Below are positions 53,555-64,000 of a stretch of 64,000 nucleotides of DNA, piece after piece. A model generated the notes under the pieces. That model saw only the letters and a program-made list of their open reading frames with translations, made no database searches and had not been told where the DNA came from. The stretch's first letter is position 1. Each line of letters begins with the position of its first letter. The stretch comes from Viola odorata (lineage: Eukaryota > Streptophyta > Magnoliopsida > Malpighiales > Violaceae). Both the position numbers and the translations under genes were made by a program. Location of the stretch: NCBI GenBank assembly GCA_963691705.1, contig OY829542.1, forward strand, positions 35,760,579 through 35,824,578, read 5' to 3'.

Positions 53555-54415
53555 GGCAAAAACTTGGGTACATATGATGTACCCACTACTCAGTACCACT
53601 CCATACTAAAATCTGACACATGTACCATTTTTACACATCATACTTAACGGATCTGTCAAACTAACCCCATTAACTTAATTTTTATTTTTTATTTTCTTGT
53701 TTTCCTTAAAATACAACAAAACCCTTATCTTTTGTCAACCACCATACCCACTCCCACAACAGCTCTGTCACCGTTGGCCACACTGACACAAAAAACACTT
53801 TCCTTCTCTACCTTAATCACCAATGCCAAGCCCTACAAACCCAAAAACACTCTCCCTCTCTGCCACTCTCGCCACCGACTGACCTCCATCATCAACCACA
53901 CTGCAACACCACCACCATTGCCTCCTCACTTCTAGTGCAGCCATCACCGACCATCTCTCCGCCTCAATCACACCCACACCGCCGGTACCACTACCACTCC
54001 CGATCTGCCGCCACAACACCACCAACACAAACACTCTCGCCTCCAACCCATTCTCAACCTCCAAATCACCAAATCAACCCAAACCACCATCCTCTCCAAT
54101 TCGCTTGTCATGTCGGCACACGATTGTAGAAAAAAAAAAACAAAAAAAGAACAGAGTGAACGGAAAGAAAAAAAAGTAGGAAAGAAAAGAAAAGAGAGCA
54201 GAGTGAACGGAAAGGAAAAAAGAAGAAAAGAAAAGAAAGAAAAGATGAGGGTTTTGTTGTATTTTAAGGGGAAAAAAAATAAAAAAATTAATGAAGTTAA
54301 CGGGGTTAGTTTGACAGATTCGTTAAGTATGTTGTTTAAAAATGGTACATGTGTTAGATTTTAGTGTGGAGTGGTACCGAGTAGTGGGTACATCAGATGT
54401 ACCCAAGTTTTTGCC
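53555..54415. mobile_element. MULE-type non-autonomous element, 861 bp
   Basis: Perfect 9-bp target duplication ATTTGGAAG (53546-53554, 54416-54424). Terminal inverted repeats start GGCAAAAACTTGGGTACAT and match for roughly 180 bp with few differences. Long TIRs and a 9-bp duplication are Mutator hallmarks. The core is CCA/CAC-rich, then purine-rich (54120-54246). No transposase. Confidence 0.88.
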
Positions 54416-55050
54416 ATTTGGAAGAGTAGAAATTGCTACATTTTTCGGTATATACCGAGGATCCTAAGATAACAGCTAGCAAAGCAGTGTGCAACTTTGA
54501 AGAATATTACAAAATGCTCCATCTTGTTTCTTCTACCCAGTTTAATTCCTCATTGCATACAAACTCTATAGCCACCGCTAAGAAGTCTCCTCCTTTTTAC
54601 CCAACTACTAGGAAGAACAATTTCGATGTTGCCTTTTTAGACTAGGAGAAGCGTGCCACATTGTAGTTGTTCTTCGTAACTCTACTAGTCGTGTGGGTGC
54701 CGCAAATTGTGGTTACTTACAATAATCCTTGTTCTTATTCCTTAGTTGTGGAGGCTGGGGCTTTACTATACCCAACGATGCTGCTGAAAGACTGGTCTGA
54801 AAGGATAGAAGCGATCAACGGCTGTAAAATGCTCATCGATTTCTACAACAAGGATCGGCAACATGGTACTTGGGAAATCCAAGCAATCACGGAATAGAGT
54901 AGCTGATTAATCATAAAATCTATAAAGGCTTCTATTATCCCTTCTTTGTGACATCTTAATCCTCCCCCCTCAGTTTTTTGCGTTAGTTTTAGCTGATGCA
55001 GCTGAGGTGGGACGTAGGAGCTTGTAATTTCTCCCACAAGTTTAAAAAAA

Positions 55051-56839
55051 CAAGAAAGCAATGTAGGTGGTGGAGTGCCATACTCATCATTAAAAATAAG
55101 AATGAATTATAACTTAACACAACCTGCACACAAAAATGTAGATAATAATAAGAGGTTTCGTGCGCAGAGAGAATGGTGTGATTTTATATATCCTTGAAAA
55201 CCAGAGTTTAACACTTAATTATGTGAAAAGGGCAGGGTTATTTTTAAAATTTAAAACAAGAAAACAATGAAATTAAGTAAAACAAATTGTGTATTCAATA
55301 ATTGTGAAAGAGATCCCCGGTAAAGATGCTAGCTAGGTGATATCATTTATGAAATTCGATCATTGGTACAAGAATTTTAGCTCATGATTTACAAAGTTGT
55401 TATAGATTCCAATTACCTTAGGACTCCTACTTCCCTCAAGTTTCAAATTACCTAAAGAACACACTCGATTAAGTAATCTTAATCAACTAAGGGTTCACTA
55501 AATTGATTGATCTTGATTAAGGGAAGACAACTTTTAACTAACACACCTTATTTCTCAAGCGGAGTTTATCAAATCACTTGCTCTCTCTAGTCTTAAAGAG
55601 CTAATACTAAACTAAGATTGATCTAGGTGTCTACTGCATCTTCTTAACTTTGAGTGTTTTTTCCTACCGCCTTAAAGAATGACAATGATTGTTCAGGTTC
55701 TAACTTAACTCGGTCGGAATTAAGTGCAAAATAAACAATGCTGACAAGTGATTGGAGAATTCATAAATGCAAATAAAAAATTATGAAGATTAATTAGACC
55801 TCAGGAATTTGATATAAATCATATTTCTATTGATCTTTACTAGAAATCAATAAAGAGATTAGCTAGACATAATTATGGAAAATAGAAAGCTTGAATTAAA
55901 TTGGATAAGAAAGAAATGCTTGAAACAAGGAAGAATATGAAGTTCAAACTAGAGTACTAGAAATTAAAGACAAAAAAACCAAACTAAGACTCACTAGGTT
56001 ATCAATAATATAAAGAAGGGTTAAATAATTTTCCCTCCCTTTATTATCTTCAACCAATATTCAAATCCTAAATTCAAAACTAATTTAAATTGTATTTTTA
56101 TTGAAAAGGATTTACAGAAGAGAATCAGATCTTGATTTTAATTAAAAATGTTTAAGTTCAAAGATGCTAGCGTTGCTTCCTTGTCACCTTCGAGTCCTAG
56201 GCCCACTGCTTCTTTGGGTCTAACAAACTCGTCTGATAAATAAAATATTCTTAACCCTAGAAAATAATTTTAGTCTGAACTAGAGAGTGCTCATTACTAG
56301 CATGGTGAATCTTTGAGTGATTCTTGTCCAAAATACAATAGATTCTACTCCTTTCTTCCAAAAGCGCCCCGAAGGTTCTTTTCTGCAAAAATGGAAGAGT
56401 GTAACTCTAATCAATGCTTTTACCGTTCAAATTGCAAATATTTAAACCAAAATATAGTCAAAATAAATAACCAATTAGTAGAGGGCCAAAGTTTGGGTAT
56501 GCCTGCCCCCATGTCTCTTCCACTGACACCACCCCCATAACTATTTCATTTTTATTGTAAAAAAAAAAGTTCATACTGGGTAAGATCATCTCAAGTACCG
56601 CCAAAGTAAATATTGTAAAGGAGATGAACAAGGTAAATTCTTTTTAAGGGAATTGTCAAATATTAAACATGAATATAATAAGATCAAAACCTTAACAATC
56701 ATTACAAGCTTGTTGAGTCGCTTTGGCAGCAAAAATCTTGAATCAAATGGTGTGCGGAGGGAGGTTAAATACCAAGTTTTACCGTACAATTTGTAAATAG
56801 AGGGGCCAAACTAATGTTATTCCAAGCATGGTCATCGAC
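55051..56839. other. AT-rich stretch without a recognisable gene
   Basis: 55190-56240 has the feel of an old gypsy LTR (long AT-rich, few ORFs; a TCCCCGGTAAAGAT.. passage near 55313 loosely recalls CCGGGTAGAGAT in the LTR of A), but I cannot define ends. 56240-56840: nothing recognised. Confidence 0.35.
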
Positions 56840-57789
56840 AGGAACTTATCTCTTGATACTATAATAGTGAAAAAGAGGGTGATAGATCACTTTTAGGTTC
56901 TTTTTTGCAGTTGATTCATGGAATCATCCTATTCTCCCAAAATTAGTCTTCGCTAAATTATCTGATTTTCAAGCTCAACTCTTGAAAGAAATTCCAAATG
57001 GAGAGGAAATAAAAAGGGGCAACTTGGGCGTGCGTTAGTGACCAAGCTCCAAGTCCAGATGGGTTTTTAACTTCAAGTTTATCAAGAAAGCTTTAAGCAT
57101 TTTCGGTACTAATGTGGTGAATTTTGTGCTCAAGTTTTTCATATTGGGTTATATGCCTAGAGGTGTGGGAAATGCCTTTATTATTCTTATTCCTAAGTGT
57201 CAAGGTTCTAATCAAGTAAAATACTTTTGCCTGGTTTAAGTCTAGATGGGTCTTTAGTTAGTAGATTGTACAAGATTATTGCAAAGGTAATGACATTGCG
57301 CATTCAGTTATTGACGAAGAGCAGCACGGTTTTGTAGGAGGGAACAAGTGCTCGAATGCAAGCTTATAGCTTCTAAGGTGATTCACTCATTGAAAAGAAG
57401 TAAATTAAGAGGGTTATATGTTAAAACTTGACTTACAAAAAGCCGAAGACTCAATTGAAAGGTCGTGCAATGACAAGAATTGTTTTTTTATGGGGTTTGG
57501 GTTGAGATTGAGAACTTGGGTGAGGAATTCCTTAAAGTTTTCCTGAACATAGGTGTTGGTGAATGGTTCCCTTACCTATGACTCTTCTGTTGGTCGGAGT
57601 CTCCGACAAGATTTTTCATTATCGCAATTTCTTTTTAATTTGGCAAATGAAGGGCTGAATATCATGCTTAAGAAAGTCACGTATGAGGGTACTTTATTAG
57701 GGTTGGGGAATACGAGAAGAGGATGGTGTCTCACCCATATTTAGTTTGCTTGCGACACCTTAACCTTTGTCGAGGACTCATTAGAAAGT
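56840..57789 (+). pseudogene. L1-type LINE ORF2, RT part
   Basis: Degenerate plant L1 RT: DRNLSLDTIIVKKRVIDHF (56836-56895), then QAPSPDGF-like and FIKKALSIFGTNVVNFVLKF (57040-57120), GYMPRGVGNAFIILIPKCQG, LYKIIAKVMTLRIQ, EEQHGFVGG, and VLVNGSLTYDSSVGRSLRQD followed by FLFNLANEGLNIML (57553-57690). The ACD of FACDTLTF near 57745 stands for the FADDT catalytic box, so one Asp is Cys. It stops at 57789 where the mariner-like element sits. The endonuclease domain is missing. Confidence 0.82.
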
Positions 57790-58188
57790 TTCCCTCCGGC
57801 CCAGATTAAATGTCGTTTGGGCCGAAATCACGCGGATTAAGGCCAAAACAGTGACGTTTGACAGCCCAGGCTTTTTGTGTCTTCGTCTGTGGGCCGCACT
57901 GCACCAACGGGCATGAAAATTTCCTTCTCCTTCTCCTTCACTCATTCTCTGCTCGCCTGCAAAAGTTCTCCCAAATTTTCAAACGAATTTCATTCAAAAT
58001 TTCTGAAATCTAAACCTAGCCCACTTAAAATTTTGCCAAAATTTGGGCAAAAAACTAAAATTGATTTCGTTTCCCTCCTTCCCTAATCATTTCAATTTGA
58101 ATGAAATGGGTTATGGGTTTCAAATGTCAGTGTCCCTCTTCATTTGCCATCGAAGTCCCTCTTCTCTTCAAACTCTTTCGCCTAAAAA

Positions 58189-59735
58189 ATGGGTTCTTCA
58201 TCACAGGACCTCAATGAATTCCATGACAGTCCTCAGTCCCCTATAAGAAATTGGCTCGGCCTTGATGATTTTCCATTGAATTGTTCTGCTATATTATAAT
58301 CCTAAAATGACACACTTGTATGCGAAGAAGAGGTTGAGCAACCTATCAACATTCCAGTCCTCAACTTGCCACCACAAGAGTCGCAATTAGGTTTTCAAGG
58401 TTATTCCTTCCATCTCAAGTTCATAATTTCAATCTGTTATGCCATTTCTGTTTACTATCTCCATGGTTTCCTGGTTTAGGTCAAAGGAAAGAACTGGCCA
58501 GCACTCAACGGCATGCCACCACATACTCTTGTCTCTTGGAAAGATAAAAAAATGGGAGATTGAAGAAAACAACAACCAATAAGGTAGCTCTCATGTTTGG
58601 AGTGTCAATGAGATCAATGCATAGGCTGTGGAAACGTGGAAGGGAGTCTGGTAACCACACTCATGACACCAATAGAGTGAAAAACTGTGGTCGGGAGAGA
58701 ATTGAATTCGATTTGGAAAGGATTCGAGATATTCCTCTGAGGCAGAGGACAATCATCAGATCTCTTGCTTTCCACCTTGGTGTGAGCAGGCATTTTTTGT
58801 CTGCTAAATTGAAGGAGGGAGCCAGGTGACACTCGAATGCTATCAAACCCATCTTAACACTAGGCAAACTCACTAGCCGAATCAACCATTGTCTATCCAA
58901 TTTCGAACCAACGATAGTAGCACTCCTGCGAACATTCAAGCAGATGGAGAACATAGTACATATCGAAGAGAAGTGGTTTTATTTTAGCAAGAGATCACAG
59001 ACTTATTATCTCCAGCCAGGAGAAAATGATCCAGTAAGAACCTCCAAAAACTCAAATTTCATTCCTAAAGTCATGTTCTTAGCTACTGTTATGAGGCCAA
59101 GGTATGACTCTAATGGTATTTGTACTTTTCATGGAAAAATTGGGGTATTCCCACTAGTTGAACATGTTGCTGCTCTAAGATCGAGTCAAAACAGGCCTCG
59201 TGGAACAATTGAGGTTAAACCCATTGCAGCCATCACAAGACAAATAATTAGGGATTTTATGATTAGGAAAGTATTACCAACTATAGCCAATAAGTGGCCT
59301 AGGGAGAGTATTATGGATGAGATTTTGATTCAACAAGACAATGCGAAGACACAAATTCATGCTAGTATGCAGTTCAAGAAAGTGGATTGAATGTCAGTTT
59401 AGTTAGTCAGCCACCTAACTCCCCTGATTTGAACGTCTTGGACCTTGGATTCTTCAGAGCAATTCAGTCAGTGTACAACAAAGAGTGTGCAAAATCAGTT
59501 GCTGAATTGGTTGCTCATGTTGAGGATGCATACCTGAATTTTGAAGTAGAGAAAAGCAATCACAACTTCTTGACATTACAGTTATGCATGATTGAAGTGT
59601 TGAAGTGTTTTGGTTAAAACTGCTACAAGATTCCTCATATGAAGAAGGATGCACTTGTAAGAATAGATTCTCTACCATCAACATTGCATTGTTTTCCAGA
59701 TATTTATGCTAATGCGTTAGCTCAAGTCTCTCCAT
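58189..59735 (+). pseudogene. Mariner-like transposase
   Basis: ATG at 58189 (MGSSSQDLNEFHDS); exon 1 to about 58391, intron 58392-58479 (GT...GGTTTAG), then exon 2. N-terminal helix-turn-helix region: KVALMFGVSMRSMHRLWKRG, then NCGRERIEFDLERIRDIPL. Catalytic part: HIEEKWFYFSKRSQTYYLQP, PKVMFLATVMRPRYDSNG, GKIGVFPLVE, ILIQQDNAKTQ and QPPNSPDLNVLDLGFF. It would cut and paste the element at TA sites. Broken by stops near 58540, in exon 1 and at 58827, and by a -1 frameshift at about 59387. The first catalytic Asp is Glu, and the second-to-third Asp spacing is 30 instead of 39. Confidence 0.88.
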
Positions 59736-60170
59736 GATGTCTACCAGGTGATTGTTCTCCTTATGTTTTTGATTTCCATTTACTATGCAAACTAATGTCT
59801 GAAATGATTAATTTGCTTGTATTGGACATGGCAGAGACAGGGAAAGACAAGTTAGGACTGTGAAGAATTTGATGGCAATTTATATTTGTATATGGGTTAT
59901 TGTAAACACCTCAGCTAGCAAGTAGTGTTGTTTGTTTAGGCTATAATATTGGTTGACTTGGCATTTTTATATGTAGCAACTTTTGTGACACTTTTGATGG
60001 ATTGTGCAAGTGTTGAAATGTGTATGTAGTTATTTTTTGTGTAGAGATTGCATCGAGTAGTGCAGATTATGCAAATATTTTGTAGAAGAAGAATATGCTC
60101 AATGGAGTTATAAGACAAATGTATTGCACTAATTGTGATTGAATATGATTGTGCAAGACTTATGCCAATT
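59736..60170. other. 3' flank of the transposase in the MLE
   Basis: AT-rich; no feature recognised. Confidence 0.4.
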
Positions 60171-60505
60171 GTGTTTCCTTTGTTTATATTTTTTTATTGC
60201 AAAAATAGTGGATTGAAATCTGTTTCCTCTGTTTACATTTTTTGATCTGTTTACATTTTTTGATTGCGAAGACAGTGGATTGAAATCTGTTTCCTATGTT
60301 TACATTTTTTGATTGCAAAGACAATGGATTGAAATTTGTTTCCTCTATTTATATTTTTTGATTGCAAAGATAATGGATTGAAATCTATTTCCTCTATTTA
60401 CATTTTTTGATTGCAAACACAGTGGATTGAAATTTGTTTCCTTTGCTTACATTTTGTGATTGCAAATATAGTGGATTGAAATCTGTTCCTTTGTTTACAA
60501 TTTAT
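60171..60505. repeat. Minisatellite in the MLE, about 49-bp unit
   Basis: Six to seven imperfect units containing TTTACATTTTTTGATTGCAA and GTGGATTGAAATCTGTTTCC. Some units have AATGGATTG or TATTTAT variants. Confidence 0.88.
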
Positions 60506-61230
60506 GATTTTGGATGACACAGATTTTGCACAATTCTGATACATATGTGTAGTGATTTGGATTGCATAGATTTTGGCAAATTAGGTTTCCTTTGTTTACC
60601 ATTTTCAATTGCACATATTTTTTGGCTAATTTTGTTTCCTCTATTTACTTTATTCGCAAGCACAAGTTCATATTTTGAATAACTTATTGAAAGTAAATAG
60701 AAATTGAATAAACACTATACTGAAATTTGAATAAACTCAATCCATGAACCAGTGAAAGTGAAATTCAAACTCCATTTATTGAAATAAACCAGACATTACA
60801 AAGAAAGGCCAGCACTAAAAATGTTCTAAACATGAAATGAAATGGATACATGAAACAGAGGATGGAGGTGTCATTACTATTCTCAACTGTTGCTTTGGAA
60901 GTTTTCAGTTTGAATGGAATTGAAAGGGTCCAAGTACTCCTTGGAACGTTGCAATTCTGAACCGCTGCAAGAGGAAACTCAGAGGACTTGTAATACATGG
61001 AGGATTCTCTGCATTTTCAAACCGTTGAATATGAAGGGAATCCCTGTTAATTAGGCAATGAAACCTGTAGATGTTAAGTAGGCAAGGAATCCTGCAGGAT
61101 TTATTGTTCTCATTTTCGAGAAACATAAATAGGGTAATTTCCATAAATAATGAAAAAGCACAACCATTTTTTGCAACTAGCCACAAGTTGGATTTGAACA
61201 TAAAACACAACAAAAAATGTACACATATTC
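60506..61230. other. MLE interior, no assigned gene
   Basis: Less AT-rich than its surroundings at 60780-61100. Short minus-strand frames without recognised domains. Confidence 0.35.
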
Positions 61231-61400
61231 ACAATTTGTAAATTTCGGCAATATAAATCCGGAATTACAACCAACCTAAATTAGACTTCTAAACTAAAAC
61301 CTAAATTCTGGCAACATAAATCCGGAATTACAACCCACAAAATCAAAACCTAAATTCCGGCAATATAAATCCGGAATCACAACCCACAAAAACAAAACCG
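61231..61400. repeat. Subterminal direct repeats in the MLE
   Basis: Three copies of a ~50-bp word with GGCAATATAAATCCGGAATT and ACAACCCACAAAA. CCGGAATT recurs in the right terminus (ATAATTCCGG), so these may be transposase-binding sites. Confidence 0.5.
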
Positions 61401-61421
61401 TGAACCAAAATCAGAGTCAAA

Positions 61422-61720
61422 TCATCTCACTAAATGACTCATCCAAAGCAAGCAAAACAACAACAAGCAATTGACAAAAATTAAACAATTATCAACAATC
61501 TCATCGGCCGACTCTTGTGCCTCCGATTGCCTGTCTACATTGGGAAAAATGACATCATCATCATCCGATTGCCTGGCCACTTTAAGGAAAATCATTTTGG
61601 GGTCGTCTTTCGCCGCTACAACCATTGCGTCATCCTCCATAAAATCATCGGAAACAATGATGCTATCCCTCTGGGAATCGTCCCAATAATCGAAACCCTC
61701 AATAGTTGAAAATTAAAAAT
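61422..61720 (-). CDS. Antisense ORF in the MLE, unknown
   Basis: 72 codons from ATG at 61640 (MEDDAMVVAAKDDPK), acidic at first (RQSDDDDVIFPNVDRQSEAQ; RQSD and RQSE repeat) and ending in a hydrophobic stretch rich in Leu, Cys and Phe. The same frame is open farther 5' (GFDYWDDSQRDSIIVSDDF, to about 61700). It looks like a first exon with a leader, pointing toward the transposase. I do not recognise it. It may be a captured host exon, a second element gene, or chance. Confidence 0.3.
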
Positions 61721-62064
61721 GATGAGAGAAGATGGAGAAAAAAATTCGATTTGGTTGAGAGAAGGAGAAGCGAGAGAGTTGGCTGGAGAAAGATCCATAA
61801 ATGTTTTGGGCGTGTTAGATGCTCTGACCTCGGGTTTTCCAAACCAACCTCGAATTTTCAACTCCCGCCTAAATCACTCCCACTTTTACTTTCATTTCCC
61901 TCCTAGCCCATGCGTGACACGCCGTTCTATGCCGAACGACAAGTCGTTTGAGGGAAAAAAGTGTAAAAACACAAAGTAAGTTGACACAATTATCCAGGAC
62001 GACATATAATTCCAGGCAGCGAAATTTGGGCTAAAATGACATATAATTCCGGATGGAGGGAGTA

Positions 62065-63832
62065 TTAAAATAGTGCTGAGAAGGTTCGATGCATTTTTGA
62101 GTTTTCGAGTTAATTTTCACAAGAGTTCCTTGATTGTACTCAATTTACATGACCAGATAATGACTCAATCAACTTTAAGCCTTTGTTTCAGAGTTGAATC
62201 TCTTCCCACAAACTACTTAGGTGTTCCTCTTGGTGCAAACCTTTGAAGATTAAGTACTTGGCAACCATTGCTCGATCGTGTCAAGCATAGGCTTGAAAAC
62301 TGGAAAGCTCGTATTCTGTCAACATGTGGTCAGTATGTACTTATAAAGTCTTCTTTAAATACTCTACACATGTATTATTTATCTCTTTATAAGATGCACC
62401 AACGAGATTGGTGAACATATTTAAGAGAATAATACGTAACTTCATTTGGAAGTGTACTGTGGAGGGTCGATATTTGGCGAAAGTAAGATGGGAACTGCTA
62501 GTTCGAAACTGGGTTTGGGGCGACTTTGGTTTAGGTTCAATCCTCCATAAAACTTGGCTTGATTATTTAAGTGGTGCTTGAAAATCAGAGCTAGCAAAAG
62601 TGGTTTGTAGGGTGATATAGTCACAATATGGTTATATATCGTCATTCACTCGTGATCTCTCGGTAGTGAACTCTATGTCTCGAACTTGGAAAAACAACCA
62701 CCAAGCTTTTCAAATTTGAATGAATTTTAGGATAATTACATAATGGTTTAGGTGGGGAATGATTCAAGAACATTGTTTTGGCAGTCCTTTTGGTGTACGA
62801 CGTGCGACCTTGAGAAATTATTTCCTAACCTCTACGGCATTTCTTTCAACCAATAAGCATTGGTGGTAGACATGGGTAGTTGGAGAGATTCAGGTTGGTC
62901 TTGGTTACTGGTGTAAAACAGGTTGTTGTCCAGCAATAGAATGGACGAATTAGCAAAGCTAACTTAGTTGCAATCCCAAGTTCAACTGCATGAGGAAAGT
63001 GGGATATAATTCATTGGCGGCTTGATTCTGAAGGTACATACACGGTTAGTTCGAAGTCAATTTTCTTATAAATGAGAGGGATTGTGGGAAAGGAGATATT
63101 GATACATATCTCAGGCTGGTATGGGTCAAGGTTGTTCCACTCAAGCTATAAATTTTCATGTGGCTTGCGCTTCAAGGCAAGACGGCTACAAGGGATTTCC
63201 TTTGACATAGAGGGTTGCTGGATGCTTATCTATGTAATTGTCCCCTTTGTAACTCTATTATGGAATCCGTATATCATTTGTTATTGTCTTGTAGAGTAGT
63301 AGTTGAGGTGTGGACGTAATTTTGGCTTGGTATGATGTGCAGTGGATGAGTTTTTACTCTTTGTTCACTTATTGGCGAGCTGGTCATCAGCATTTCTCTA
63401 AAGATCAATTGCAGGTTTGGATCAAAATTTGGTATGCTATAATTTGGTCCATTTGGTTTGAGCGTAATGCAGTGTGTTTTTATCAAGTTGTGTTTAACGC
63501 AACTACAGTTCGCCATAGGTGTCTTGCATTTATACTTGGATGATGGTTCTTGATGTTGCGTTCCTATACTCTTGTACGAACTTAGATCACAATTTTTCTT
63601 AGTTTACATCCTGGCATTCGAGTGATTGTATCGATATAGGATACATATCTTATTGTCTTACTTTAGGATGATTGTTGAAGATTATTTTCTTCCCTTGGAA
63701 AGAGGTAACATCTCCTTAGAACTTGCCTTTCAAGGTTGATTTTAACTAGCTTCAGGAGCAGTTGCCGGAGATAGGTGCTTCAGCCAGTTCTGGTTGGTTT
63801 TTTTAATATATTTGATTTCATAAATAAAAAAG
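62065..63832 (+). pseudogene. L1-type LINE ORF2, 3' half and 3' end
   Basis: Continues the RT of 56840-57789 after the MLE: VLRRFDAFLSFRVNFHKSSL, LPTNYLGVPLGANL, RVKHRLENWKARILSTCGQY, VLIKSSLNTLHMYYLSLYKM. Next come a GDFGLGSILHKTWL segment (62500-62560), a weak zf-RVT domain (LRFKARRLQG near 63165, then a DIEGCW segment), and the C-terminal tail (QLQVWIKIWYAIIWSIWFER, 63405-63470). Ends with the L1 3' UTR (GTTTTTTTAATATATTTG) and a short AATAAAAAA tail at 63825-63832. Many stops. Confidence 0.82.
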
Positions 63833-64000
63833 ATCAAAACCTAAAGAAGAATTAAAAGAACTAAAATTTAGGGGTCATATCCCTTTGGTCTCCAAGAATA
63901 TACATGGATGGATATGACCAATAATTTATCCATAAATGTGACCGACAACTAGCTGATGATCAAACGTGAACCATACACATGTGAATAAATACCAAGCCAT
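63833..64000. other. Right edge, no feature
   Basis: 168 bp with nothing recognisable; likely the insertion site flank of the LINE. Confidence 0.4.

Larger units (their letters stand above)
52922..55050 (+). pseudogene. L1-type LINE ORF2, 3' end (split by two DNA elements)
   Basis: Zinc-binding RT C-terminal domain (zf-RVT): KIKAHLMVVNFLWRIAFGAN at 52930-53010, then in another frame YNNCKLEPESIEHLFFKCKQ and AIGAWYLLPLGY. After the two insertions, 54430-54896 gives the plant L1 RNase H domain in pieces: ASKAVCNFEEYYKMLH, KNNFDVAFLD and a long final piece (VVEAGALLYPTMLLKDWSE, INGCKMLIDFYN, TWEIQAITE). Stops and frameshifts throughout. The end is uncertain; an A-rich stretch at 55037-55060 may be the tail. 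A retrotransposon remnant, not a host gene. Confidence 0.82.
57790..62062 (+). mobile_element. Mariner-like element (MLE), 4.27 kb
   Basis: Inserted in the LINE. Right end GGATGGAGGGAG followed by TA (62063-62064); left end TTCCCTCCGG. The terminal inverted repeats are diverged but extend past ATGTC(A/G)TTT..GCC. Carries a broken DD39D-type transposase, a minisatellite and subterminal repeats. Much longer than most plant MLEs because of 2.3 kb of sequence after the transposase. Confidence 0.85.

Noticed and set aside
53732..54129. Thr/Pro/His-rich plus-strand frames in the MULE-type element
   Set aside because: CCA/CAC low-complexity DNA; no start context or domain.

Overview
This window is plant nuclear DNA, most likely from a dicot with a repeat-rich genome. 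It is almost entirely transposable elements nested in one another. I see no convincing single-copy host gene, rRNA, tRNA or CRISPR array. Plant origin rests on Athila, Tat/Ogre and chromovirus-type Ty3/gypsy elements, plant L1 LINEs with a C-terminal RNase H, a Stowaway-like MITE, a Mutator-type element and a plant mariner-like element.

Layout, left to right. (C) An old Ogre-like element on the minus strand is the base layer: RNase H and RT at 1-1572, the polyprotein section just before RT at 29827-30114 and again at 42173-42460, gag to about 43980, a primer site at 45031-45049 and a 5' LTR from 45053 to about 47209. (B) A Tat-lineage element on the plus strand sits inside C (1573-29821, target duplication ATGGG). 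(A) A young, nearly intact 13.05-kb Athila element on the minus strand (1751-14800, target duplication ATGGC, LTRs about 99.6% identical) sits inside the 5' LTR of B. A 12.34-kb block (17773-30114), holding most of B plus 288 bp of C, is repeated in tandem at 30119-42460 with about 0.2% divergence.

B is scrambled. Its gag is on the plus strand, but its zinc knuckle, protease, RT, RNase H and integrase are on the minus strand. An 18-bp inverted repeat (16903-16920 and 23103-23120) marks both ends of a 6.2-kb inversion. Undoing it on paper joins gag to pol and also reconnects an antisense gene whose frame is exact across the join. B therefore had the Tat plan: sense gag-pol, a tandem-repeat region, then a block of antisense genes before the 3' LTR. 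That block holds two paralogous intron-containing genes (domain, linker, coiled coil) and two small unknown genes; three of the four start downstream of a clear TATA-like box.

Right of 47.2 kb lie: (D) an internally deleted gypsy element (47210-52108); (E) a Tat LTR fragment (52109 to about 52800); an L1 3' end (52922 to about 55050) carrying a Stowaway-like MITE and a MULE-type element; a featureless AT-rich stretch; and a second L1 (56840-63832) split by a 4.27-kb mariner-like element (57790-62062).

The most unusual signal is inside A: a 36-bp near-palindrome with core AGGCCT recurs at 13 distinct places (16 counting both LTRs), in LTRs, spacer and coding sequence, mostly in one codon phase. 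One copy supplies the amber codon that cuts the integrase tail off the polyprotein.
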